Source: Malachius bipustulatus (lineage: Eukaryota; Arthropoda; Insecta; Coleoptera; Melyridae). From it: a stretch of DNA of 64,000 bases. The DNA lies in the NCBI GenBank assembly GCA_910589415.1, contig OU342633.1:35842210-35906209 (forward strand), given 5' to 3'. A program made the position numbers and the translations under genes. The notes below the pieces were generated by a model, which was not told where the DNA came from, searched no databases, and was given only the letters and a program-made list of their open reading frames with translations. This document shows positions 12,465 to 23,493 of this stretch, piece by piece; the first letter of the stretch is position 1; each line of letters opens with the position of its first letter.

Positions 12465-14729
12465 ATAACACAGCAGGACCGGTATTTCGTAAACAGACCG
12501 GGGAAATTTATTTTTATTTTTTTTTTCAGTCGATGGAGTCGGACCTTCCCTGTCTTTTGACATGTGTCTTAGGTTGGGTGGTCGGGGTGGGGGGGAGGAG
12601 GGGCACGCTGTTAAAATTTACTGAAAATGAATTTTTATCGGAAAAACGGATATATCTGAGCCGGATTTGATCTGACAAAAAAATTATGGTATCGAAAATT
12701 GAAGAGCTTGACTAAACACGGAAGTTCGTTTCGACCTGAACACGTCCCTTTAGCTCAACTGGTTCGCGAAATATTGCGATATTAAAGGTGCAAAAATGAA
12801 TAAAAATTTAACTGACTTTTGCTCGGCAGGTGGTGGAGTAGGGCGTCAATTTTTTGCGAGAGGAAGGGTGCCACCGAGTACTTTGACGGGCCGGAGGGAG
12901 GGGGTGGTGGGTCAATTAGGAGGGGAGATATGGGGGTGAGAAGAAAAATACGGAAACGCTCGTAAAAAGTTTATTTATTGACCTACAGAGACCAGGCACC
13001 GCTCATTTTCTTCGTTTTTTATCTACTACCCGGTAGTCATGGCAAAAAAATTTAATTTTCGAATTTCGAAAAAAAAATTATTTTCGCAAATGCGCGCTTG
13101 GCGCGCAATTTAAAAAAAAGTAATTTTTTTTCTCGCGTTTTTGGGGGTGAAGGAAGGGGGTGGGGAAAATTTTTTTTTCACCACTGAACGGCTTTTTTTT
13201 ATCTTTAATTTGAGCCCCACTTGAACCCGATCCGACCATAAATAAGGGCACAACGAACCGGCAAAGTCTAGGCTTTATTGCGGGCGAACGGAGAGGGGTG
13301 GGGGGGTTCTTGTTAGGCTCATTGGAAAGAGAAAACATTTATTTATCTATTTATTTATTTGTTTTTTTTTCGTGCGTATCTTGCCCGCGCGCGCGAGCTA
13401 TACATGAAGATCTCTCTTTAAACCGGGCGAGAAAGATACCCGAGCAGCCGTGGGCGTAGCTTACGCTCTCCCCTTGTCTATAAATACTCCGGGCACAGTC
13501 ACGATCGGCCGGGAACGCGCGCTCGGAATTTATTTTCGAATGCTTGTTCGCTCGTACCTCGCTCAATTATGGATCGATTTTGAAAATTCTTGCTTGCTTT
13601 TGATCGCTGAACGATCGGGAATGAAAAAACACATCGAGTTACTGTTTTTTCATCTGCTGGCGGGTCGATTTTTCTTACATTTGGGCCGTTGTTGGCCTTG
13701 TTTTTCATTCTCAGTCGCGCTCTCTTATCTTGCTAGCCTTCTATTGTTTTCCCGGGATGACGCGCCGGGTTCACGAAAACAATAGGCAGGTACACAATAG
13801 AAAGAGGTGCTACACAAAAGACTGCATCTCGATCTATTCATGGTCAAGCGAGTGCAGCACATGGCTGCTTCAGGTAAGAAAATTATTTCGAGAATGAATG
13901 AAAGAGTGTTTTCCAACTTTCTCTAGACTTTGCCGGTTCGTTGTGCTCTTATTTATGGTCGGATCGGATTCAAGTGGGGCTCAAATTAAAGATAAAAAAA
14001 AAGCCGTTCAATGGTGAAAAAAAAAAATTCCCCACCCCCTTCCTTAACCCCCAAAAACGCGAGAAAAAAAATTACTTTTTTTTAAATTGCGCGCCAAGCG
14101 CGCATTTGCGAAAATAATTTTTTTTTCGAAATTTGAAAATTAAATTTTTTGCCATGACTACCGGGTAGTAGATAAAAACGAAGAAAATGAGCGGTGCCTG
14201 GTCTCTGTAGGTCAATAAATAAACTTTTTACGAGCGTTTCCGTATTTTTCTTCTCACCCCCATATCTCCCCTCCTAATTGACCCACCACCCCCTCCCTCC
14301 GGCCCGTCAAAGTACTCGGTGGCACCCTTCCTCTCGCAAAAAATTGACGCCCTACTCCACCACCTGCCGAGCAAAAGTCAGTTAAATTTTTATTCATTTT
14401 TGCACCCTTAATATCGCAATATTTCGCGAATCAGTTGAGCTAAAGGGTTCAGGTCGGAACGAACTTCCGTGTTTAATCAAGCTCTTCAATTTTTGATACC
14501 ATAATTTTTTTGTCAGATCAAATCCGGCTCAGATATACCCGTTTTTCCGATAAAATTCATTTTCAGTAAATTTTAAAAGCGTGCCCCCCCTTCCCCCCAC
14601 CCCGACCCAACCTAAGACATATGTCAAAAGACAGAGAAGGTCCGACTCCATCGACTGAAAAAAAAATAAAAATAGATTTCCCCGGTCTGTTTACGAGCTG
14701 TTTATTTTACCGGTCCTGCTGGGTTATTA
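12465..14729. mobile_element. Long inverted-repeat (foldback-type) element with arms of about 0.8 kb
   Basis: The left arm, 12465 to about 13271, reappears in reverse complement from about 13923 to 14729. Matching landmarks are CAGCAGGACCGGTA at 12471 against TACCGGTCCTGCTG ending near 14723, the GTCGATGGAGTCGGACCTT block, the ACTACCCGGTAGTCATGGCA block, and GGCAAAGTCTAG near 13262 against CTAGACTTTGCC near 13923. The arms look about 95% identical by eye. The roughly 650-bp loop is unrelated to the arms, GC-richer and bears a TATAAATA box. No transposase ORF and no clean target duplication were found. It could be a foldback transposon, a very long-TIR non-autonomous DNA element, or a segmental inverted duplication. 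Confidence 0.85.
13479..13873 (+). promoter_or_regulatory. Promoter-like and first-exon-like segment in the loop of the inverted repeat
   Basis: TATAAATA at 13479-13486 sits in GC-rich sequence with CACAGTCACG about 20 bp downstream. Near the far end, an ATG at 13861 is followed by GCTGCTTCAG and then GTAAGAAA, a good splice donor. Together these resemble a promoter, leader and first coding exon, but earlier ATGs lie in the putative leader and no second exon was found. This could be a gene fragment captured by the element. Low confidence. Confidence 0.2.
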
Positions 14730-14829
14730 TTGCTACAATAAGTTTGGCGATTTTTTTTGCCTTTCTTTTTTCCTAAATATTATGTCACTTACGATACTTG
14801 TCTGGAGGCCGAAATTATAAGCGGAGCTA

Positions 14830-16310
14830 AGAACAGTAGATAAGCGACCACTGCAACCAAATTTGGGAAGACAAACTGGAACAACTCAACACCGAAAACC
14901 TCTCCTTTTGGCAGATGACGGAAGCAATCAAAGAGGAGGAAACAAAGCGAGGTTGCCACCCCTCGAAACCGACAACAAAATCATTCAAACCCAACAAGGC
15001 GGCAAACGAAAACTTGAATCACATCCACATGGTAGAAGAAACACGACGAGGAAGAGATCAAGAGAATCCTGAAAACCCTCAAAAACAGAAAGGCACCAGA
15101 AGGAGAGAAGAACACATACTCGACCCTGAAAAATCTAAACGAAGAAAGCATCCGAGAAATCGTGAAAATCACCAACGCCATCCTTCGAGAAAAGACCTAT
15201 CCCCAGCATTGGAAAACAGCCGAGATCATCATGATCCCGAAACCCGAAAAACCGAGGAAAGGTCCAAAAATCTACAGACGAATCAGCCTGCTCCCAGTCC
15301 TGAACAAAGTCAAAAAGAGTCATCCTCACAAGGCTGCAAGAGGATCTAGAGAGACTCAACGTGATCCCCGACCATCAGTTCGGATTCCGAAGCCAGCTCT
15401 CCTTAGTCTATATCAAATAGTGAAAATCACCCAACACATAAGCAACCACCTCAAGATCTCGACAGGCTTTCTTGAAATCGAAAAAGCCCTAGACAAGGTT
15501 TGGCATCAAGGTCTGATCTACAAAATGAAGCAATTAGGCATCAACGAAAACCTGATCAGAGACTACCAAAATCGAAAACACCAATTCCAAGACAAGGAGA
15601 AGAGAAGCCGGAGTCCCCCAAGGCTCAAAAATCGGCCCAACCCTCTACAACATCTTCACAGCAGACCTCACCAAGCCCCAACGATGCGAAATAGCCTGAT
15701 TCGCGAACGACAAGGCGATCTATTTCTCCAGGGGAAGATCGCAACTCGTGAGAAAAGCCCACCATACTTCAGAGACAACACCCGAAGAAGGAAACCTAAA
15801 TCCAAAGAAGTGACAATCAACGGAACAGAAATCAAGTGGAAAAGAGAAGCCAAATACCTAAAAGTGATCCTGAAAACAAAATCAAGATAATCAAGACGAT
15901 GCTGATACCCAGTGCAACCTGGAATGCTGGAACGACGTGGAGAGCATGCCCAAAGTCTTACAGGTCACGCGCGCATAACGTAATCAACAAAACCGCCACG
16001 ATGGCAGTCAATGCGCTCTGGTTCGTGACAAACGAACAAATCATGGGCTTGAAAAGCTGAGAGACATCATCGCGAGCCAGGCTCTCAGGCTCGTGAAGTC
16101 AATAGATAGCCACTAAAACCCAACTGTGAGACAAGCCATAAGGGGAACGAATCACGAAAACACAAACAGACGCGTAAAAGAATACGCTGAAGAACGAGAT
16201 AAATCCAAAAAGAAAAAGGCCTCCTAACAGCGAAAACACAAACCCCAAAAAACCCACTCAACTGAACTCATCCCCAGTGACAGAGACACCCAAGTGAAAC
16301 CTTTTCTCGA
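14830..16310 (+). pseudogene. Decayed Jockey-like non-LTR reverse transcriptase
   Basis: Several short frames read as pieces of a Jockey-clade polymerase. The stretch at 15162-15300 gives YPQHWKTAEIIMIPKPEKP followed by a RISLLPVLNKV block (RT motif 2a region), and 15470-15540 gives EKALDKVWHQGL, matching the FDKVWHxGL motif. Frameshifts separate these from an FANDKAIYFS stretch near 15700, where the second catalytic Asp-Asp pair of the usual FADD box has become Asn-Asp and a stop codon precedes it. A KREAKYLK block near 15850 corresponds to the usual VKYLG region. Multiple frame breaks and the altered catalytic box mean this copy is inactive. It runs into a TCTA microsatellite at its 3' side and abuts the inverted-repeat element on its left. 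Confidence 0.8.
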
Positions 16311-16311
16311 G

Positions 16312-16341
16312 TCTCTATCTATCTATCTATCTATCTATCTT
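16312..16341. repeat. (TCTA)n microsatellite
   Basis: Seven or so consecutive TCTA units follow the decayed Jockey-like sequence. The tract may derive from the 3' tail of that element or be an independent microsatellite. Confidence 0.9.
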
Positions 16342-19300
16342 CAAGCAAAATATACCGTAAATTTTTCAGGAAATGTTCTTCTTAATGAGATTTTCTAACT
16401 GAGGTGTATATCTCAACGCCCTTTTAGAAAAATATTCTTCTTCTCTTTTTCTTTCGGAAAAAAGTTTAAAAATTTGCGTAAAATGGATAACACGGATTTC
16501 CCCCCTTTTTGCTACTACCGATTACCGTCGCTTCTACCAGTCTACCCTCGATGACTGCTAAGGGCTGTTATAGGAGCGTTTCGGTCGTCCGTTCGCAGTT
16601 ACGGTACGTTTCAGAAGAAAAAATCAAAAAAGTACTCGTTTGCTTATTGATTTAGGAGGATCGTCCTCCCCTGCATCATTATACTCCCCTGAGAGAAGAA
16701 AATGGGCACTGGTTAGCCAATCCACTAGCACTAGCATTGGACGATCGATTTAGGGAATCGAGTCGAGTCAGCACATCAAATATGCATCAATTTGATGCAT
16801 TGTTTGGAGCTACCAGGAGATTTTTGAAGATCAATGAAGAAGGTAGAGATAAATTTGCCAGTTCAATGTTATAGATGATCCCACAATGGAAGGTTGATCT
16901 GATTATTAAATGATAAATTATATGATTTAGGAGCTCTAAGGGGTAGTTGAATTCAAAATGTTATAAACGGTAGCTTAGAAAACCTTATTCACCCTGTAAG
17001 TTTCACTTTCGTGACCGAGTTCGTGTTCTACCCTAGTAGAAACAACGAAAATGCCACTTCCCCTTTCGTTTAGATTCGTGCGTTCCGATACTCAAAATGG
17101 AGAGGAAATATAATAATTAGAAGAGGAAGAGAATGGTGTATTGTCATGCACTCTGTTTCTACAACTCGATTCATTTATACAAAAGAGAACAATCGATACT
17201 TTGATTTTATGTCGAGGAAGTTTTCTAGAATAATGAAAATGCGTAGGTACAGATACAGACGCTTCATCTTATCGTAGCGCAGGAGACCACCGTCCCGTTT
17301 CTCGTGGAGTATTTTCCAAAGAGCTGTCTATCCAAATTAGCTTTATTTGCCCCCCGTGCAGAAGATAATTACGTTTCGCATTATACATTACCTACAGAGT
17401 CTAATCAAAAAATGCAAGGGAGAAAATGCTTTTTTGTAATTCGACAAAAGAGGATTTTAAGTTCTCATGAGATCTCATTAAGGCATGTCAAGAATTTAAG
17501 AGCCGCGTTCCTACATCTCTCTGATGCAGATTGGAGGTATAGAAATGCTCAGAGTTGTAAGAGACGTTTTGATAAGGCCAATTTAAATTGAAAGTCTGAG
17601 GGTATTTATCAGCAGATCTGATCTCTTCAAGGTTTAGTTGAATGTAAAATGACAAGATGATTATTTCATGGCAATATTTCAATCGGGTTTCATGTTTTCA
17701 TATCTGATACTCTTCTGACTTATTGAAGAGATAAGTTTCTATCCACTCAACTGTACCAAATGTAAAACTGTACTTCTATACAAATTTTATGAAGAAAAAT
17801 TGCTCATTATGTGTAATAAATCGGTCACTATTTCTCTATTTTCTTCAAAAAAATTAAGAAAATTTATGATGATAAAACCAATAAATCAATTTGGTGCATG
17901 TTCGTGTTCATATAATTCGGCTCGCTTCTGAAACTACTCTATCTTGGCTCTTGCGACGATCATGCCTGTCTACTATTTATTTATGGCAGAGGCAGAAATT
18001 CTCGAAACGTCAAGAGAGATGTCTCTTTCATGTCGAGACCTATCTACCTTGCTTGTATTCTTGATTCTCTAGACAGGCTTCTTCTTCTCGCAGTAATACG
18101 AAGAAAATACAGGACAATAATTATCATATTATGATCATAAAAAATAGGAATTGAATCTTACATTCAGTCTTTTCTGTAGTTCAAATCAAAACTGATATAG
18201 AAGTTGCATGAAAAAAGTAAATTATATAATAGTTACTAATGTATCTAGTGTGCGAGACTGAATTTTGGCGCTTAAAAATAAGAGCTTTCTCATTCGAAAG
18301 TATCATAATTTTGCTCTCGAGATGCATACAACATTTTTTTAGATATAAGCGGAAGAATCGAAACAATAATCATAAAAATGACGCAATGAAATTTTTAATT
18401 GATTGCGAAGTTGCCTTTTGTTTCTTTGTTGTTAGGGAAACATTGCCATGATTCCCATTACCGTGCACAAAAAGTTTCCGTTCTAGTGCGCGAAATACGC
18501 TGCCTTAATTATTGTAGATAACAATAATCTGTAATTTTTCATTCGGATGTTGATTAAAAAGTATCAATGCTATTTGACGGCTGTCTAAAAAAGCTATTTT
18601 TACAAAAATATTGAGGGTTGATGGTTGAGTTTTTCCAAATTCTAGACCATACAAACTCAAATATTTTTTCGCACGTATAAGCTCTCCATGGAGGCTAATA
18701 TTCTCGAGTTCCTAGGAATGGAACGATCACCGAGTGGCGGTGGCAGCACTGTTGGCACATTCATTTAAATTTGAAAAAAAATGATCAATTCACCTTTTTT
18801 TGATGTAATTAAGATGTAATTACAGATTTAAGATGTAATTACAAAAGATGTAATTATTACATTTTTCACAATCGATACAAGAACACTGTTAATTGCTTCT
18901 TGTATCTTTCAAATAATCTTTCAGCAATACCCGTTTATTATAGACAGACAAGCAACCAACTTAACTAGGCCGAAAAACAGCTACAGCGGCGGTTTTTACG
19001 TCAAGTAACGACCTCTAAAAAATTAAAAAATAAATAAAAGCTGCAACTTTTTGGGGAAAAGTTCAATTTCGAAACCCGAGCAAGAGGAGTTGATTTGTAA
19101 AAAGGTGAGTAACCACAAAATTAGTGGTATTTCGGAGACCGAAGAGAACGGTCAGGGTTCGGTCGTTCTTGTGGGCATAAGCGAGAAATAAGGGTGAAAA
19201 TCGGAGACATTTTAAAGTACCTACTTAATAATTATTAAGATGCACGTCAATGACAGTAGTTGTGAATCTCGATTGAAACCGAACAGAATCAGGCAAACCA

Positions 19301-20443
19301 ACTTTGACGCGAGAAAGTAACTACAACGTAAAAAGAGACGGCCGACGAAAATGACACTATAATTATAACCTTCCGTACTCTGATACAATAAAAATCTTTC
19401 AATTCAATATCCAGATACTCTAGAGGAAGGTGAGTTTACAAAAACAGGTGCCAAGAGGGTAGGCGCCCGTCGCAACCGAAGATCGTTCCTATTCAAACTA
19501 CAAATTTGACATTCAAACATGAAGATGTTTGAACAGCTGGATGGCATATTTTTGGGACATTTGGTTACAAGCGTAGCTAGAAATTGGAAAAACAAATTTT
19601 GAAAAAAGAAACAAAATATTAACAGGACTAGAGAACGAGGAATCCTATTTTAGGGGATATATTAAAAATATATTAAGGGTCTAAGCTGTAGATTTTAGTA
19701 TTTGGTATCATTTTTAACTGGATAGGTATCTTACACAGTTAGTGGGAAAATTTATCTTGACAGACACACGGACAACGGATTGATCTAAATTAGAACATCT
19801 CATCCGACCCTTTTGAAAATATGGTTCGTGACATATATCGTATTTATAGCAATTCTGTTCGCCGTATTTTCTGCAACCATAGCTGCCTGCTAAGTGCTTC
19901 TTTTTCTACCCAGAATATACCAGTAATCGATAAATAGTGACAGAGGACTATATGAGCTTCAAATAAATTGACTTAAGAATAAATTGTGTGAATTTTTAGA
20001 CGGTGTTAATTTACCGTCGATAATGCAGGTACCCTGCTAGGTTGACCGGCTTTCATCTGAACTCTCACGGGGGAATTGACTCCCACGAACTCGGGAATAG
20101 CCCCCCAGAGATCTTAGGAAAAATCTCAAATTACACCCTTTGGGAAGAATTTGGGAAAAAATCGATTTTCTTGGAATCTTGTTTAAAATTAGGTAAATCG
20201 ACCACATTAGAACTTAATAGCGGTTATATTAATCCGTTATTTTATAAATATCAATTTTTTCGAAATATGGTTGGTAGACTAATTTTTATCTTGTAAATTT
20301 TAGAACAGATTTGTTTAAAATAAAATGGGAATTGAAATTCGAACAAAGGACAGTAACCAATTTTTTTCAAGTTTTTAAATTATTCTGATTACGTGGTTTT
20401 TAAGGTTAGAACAGGCTAAGACATCTCAAACATTAATACTCTA
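16342..20443. other. Intergenic DNA without a supported gene
   Basis: About 4 kb of AT-rich sequence in which no spliced ORF, transposase or RNA gene was recognised. A short GATGTAATTA repeat occurs four times near 18800-18860. The open frames near 17304, 18239 and 19404 have no ATG context, domain or splice support. Confidence 0.4.
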
Positions 20444-20682
20444 ATGCCCGGTTGCACGAACGTAATTAAAAATCTGCGAGATAATCACCCATTATCACCA
20501 AAATATTGATCTGATATTGCTGAAAAGGAACTACAATCCCTTGTAGAAGAGTTAATTGCCGATTTGAAATTTAAAATCGGTAATTATATCTTAAATATTT
20601 TTAATTGCGTTCTTGTATATATATATATAATCAATCACACAATTACCATTACATGGTGTAGTGCGTTCTTGTAACCGGCCCT
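20444..20682. mobile_element. MITE with GGCCGGTT-type terminal inverted repeats
   Basis: The left end reads TGCCCGGTTGCACGAACG and the right end, in reverse complement, AGGGCCGGTTACAAGAACG, giving TIRs of about 19 bp with mismatches. The left TIR continues into TAATTAAAAAT, whose partner ATTTTTAATTGCGTTCTTG lies internally near 20606-20624. An (AT)n tract and a second GTGCGTTCTTGTA copy then separate it from the end, so the right TIR seems to have been partly duplicated. No coding capacity. Confidence 0.55.
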
Positions 20683-21257
20683 AAATATTTTTTTCATATT
20701 TACATATTTCGGATCATTTTAGATTCAGATTTAGATTCCCCATGAGTGGCCATTGTGACACCTCTCCACAGCGACCAAAGGTCTATTGTGGCTCACATCT
20801 AGTCATGCTACATTTAACCATATCAAATCAGCCTATTTGAGGAAGCTGACCATCTTGACTATTGTTAATTTATTCATGTCCTCCGGCGTGAGAAAGTTTC
20901 TCCCGAAGGTTTGCCTCCCAAAGCGAAACACTCAAGTAAGATGTGTTCTGCTGTTTCGGCATCCTCCAAGTAATTGCGGATCGTACAAGGTGTTTCTAAA
21001 TAGGGTACTATAAGTTATTGGAGGACGTGTAAGATAAAGGTATAATTTTTGAGAAAATTTAAATAATTTTTTTTCTAAAATGTTTTGTGCTGATACTCCG
21101 TCAATCCAACAAGGCTAGCAACAAAAAATCCTGCCGTTCCACACAAAGAGAGCAAGTGACGGCGATATCACCGAGGAGCTGTAAGATATCGCCTCCAGGT
21201 GTAGTGTCTGGAAGCACCCTGCACGCATTGAGTTAAGTCGAGCCCCGCCGTAAGCCT

Positions 21258-21778
21258 CTATACAAAAATTCAGAATTATTGGTCCACTCTGTAGAAAGAT
21301 ACAATAAGAACCAGTTTCGTAAATCGACACTTAAACACCCTGTATCTCCGGTAAAAAACTGTGACGGGTTTTTCGTGGTTCGTATGATGAGCAAGATGCG
21401 GGGAGAAATTTAAAATATTTATTCAGTGTGGACGCAGCTTTAGCGCCGGTTCTGGGCATTCCTTCGCCTGGCGCTGTCGGACTCAGCGTAGCGGTCGCCG
21501 ATTCACCGTCCCGACAGCGCCACGCGAAGCAAGGCCCAGAGCGGCGCTAAAGCCGCGTCCACACTGAATAGTGAAATAGTTGAAAATAAAATAGTTTATT
21601 TTATTAGCCCGAATGATCTATTTCTATTATTTTGCTTTTATCCATTGCTAGTAAGAACTCCGAAAAACCCGTTACAGTTTTTTACCCGAGATACAGGGTG
21701 TTTAAATGTCGATTTACGAAACTGGTTTTTATTGTATCTTTCTACAGAGTGGACCAATAATTCTGAATTTTTGTATAG
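21258..21778. mobile_element. Foldback repeat with a second palindrome nested inside
   Basis: Outer arms of 118 bp (21258-21375 and 21661-21778) are near-identical reverse complements, beginning CTATACAAAAATTCAGAATT and containing CACCCTGTATCTC. Nested between them, 21421-21569 is a separate GC-rich palindrome with arms of about 62 bp starting ATTCAGTGTGGACGC and containing GCTTTAGCGCCG. The GC contrast between outer AT-rich arms and the inner hairpin suggests one element inserted in another. The inner CAGTGTGG terminus recalls hAT ends, but no 8-bp target duplication was found, so that assignment is a guess. Confidence 0.8.
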
Positions 21779-23400
21779 GTACAGGTTTTCTATTTAATAA
21801 CCCGTATTTGGTGAAATTCTGGATAAAAGTAAAGCACCCATCAGTGGCATAGAATCCGGGGTCATAGGACACCATTTGTCTCATAAAAAAATTATGAACT
21901 GTTTTTTTTTATTTTTTATTGTTATTTTTTTGTGGGGGAGGGAATGCCAAATGTAGAATTTTTAACATTTCTTATTTTTATTATTTTCATTTGATAGTCT
22001 AAAATAAAATACCATAAATTTAAGGGTTTGAGGATAACGCCTTTTGATCCACTTTTTAATATTTTTTATAGTTCAGAAATAACAAAAAAAACTTCTCATT
22101 AAGCCACCAAACGAGTTTTAATGTTCGGTGGCCAAGCAACTTGGCTCTAGGAGTATCCGAACTGATGGGTGACATTTTTAGAAAAAAAAAATTTAATAAA
22201 TGTACCTATTTATTGTTTCTATTCTCAATTATTAAAATGCGCATAAATCAACTTATCCTCTTATCATATTTAAGGGAGAATTTTAAAAGATCCAATAGGA
22301 AGGATTAAATACATTATTTAGGACTTCCTTTCCACATCCTGAAAGAAGCATCCATCCTGGCCTGTAGCGGCTCTCCCGCGGCCCTGCGGCGAATACAGAC
22401 GATGCCCTACCGTAGATAAATTATGTAATCTGGGGTGTTAAAAACCCGGAACAAATTTTACCGTCGTTTTCCTAACATAAATAAATAATGGGGGCGAGGA
22501 ATTTTTCAGCTCCTGTTTATGCAGAGTCCGCCTACTGCGGCCTGTCCAGGTATGTTTATAAATTATTCCCGAAATGCCTACGGCACGTTTGTTTATTACC
22601 GGTACGCCTGTGTCGATAAATAGGGAAACGAAATCTGGTCTCGGAAACTTCAGACTGGAGAGGTCAAGCAGGGCAAGAGTTGAACTTTTAAACTTATTCC
22701 GTAACGTGTTCGGTAATATTTATTCTAAAAGAAATATTTTAGGAAAATTTCTGCTTAAGAAAACGGAAATCTCTAATAACTTACGGTAGCGCCGGAAATA
22801 AAATATGTGAGCACTTAGGAATACTTCATAGTTCGAGGATCAATAGCTGGGGTAAGTTAAATGGACTTCTTTTGTTTTGAAAGTAGAAAGTCATTTCTAC
22901 CTAGTAAGACTTTTCTTTTGAAACAAGAAGAAGTTTCGTTTTAGGTGGAAATTTTTAGGCGGTCATAAATTTTAGAGGTAAACTTAATTTATGTTTTTAT
23001 TTATTATTATTTTCTTATTTTTTACGAGGCCTTGCTATAAATTGATATGATCTGCTTGTGAGTTTTCAGTTTTATTTAAAAAATCAGAAAACTCAGTATA
23101 ATAAGCTTTTCATACTAGAACTTACAGAAGCTTAGAAGAACCCTGCCAGCATCTCGATGCATTAGTGTGTAAATAATTAAACTCGAGATTAAAAAGTTGC
23201 CGTCTGGCTTCATAGTTTCTTCTGTAACAATTCTTACGGTTGTCTGATTCAATATAACGACCTGTCAAGAAATGACTTTGCGGGAACTTTTTCATAAAGC
23301 TTTCATTGTGGAAACTTTTTATTCCGCGACGGTCTTTCATAATTCTCCTCTCCTTTCGCTTGGATACGTAAATTATCGCGGGCTTGGTCAAAAAAACATT
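21779..23400. other. Intergenic DNA downstream of the IDUA gene
   Basis: No gene recognised. A GC-richer patch at about 22340-22680 stands out from AT-rich surroundings and could be regulatory, but carries no spliced ORF. Several poly-T and poly-A runs occur near 21900-22200. Confidence 0.4.
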
Positions 23401-23493
23401 AAAACGAGACTGTGGAGTGTTTATTTTGTTTTATTTCCATCGCTTCAAAATTAATTATTTCAATAAAAGGGATGTTTTGTGTTTCCTTGACAT

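Noticed and set aside
12745..12775. tRNA-like A box (TTAGCTCAACTGG)
   Set aside because: No B box or cloverleaf follows, and the mirror copy in the other arm shows that it is part of the inverted repeat.
13078..13916. Several 60-110 aa frames on both strands
   Set aside because: They lie in or between the arms of the inverted repeat and show only low-complexity or mirror-image translations.
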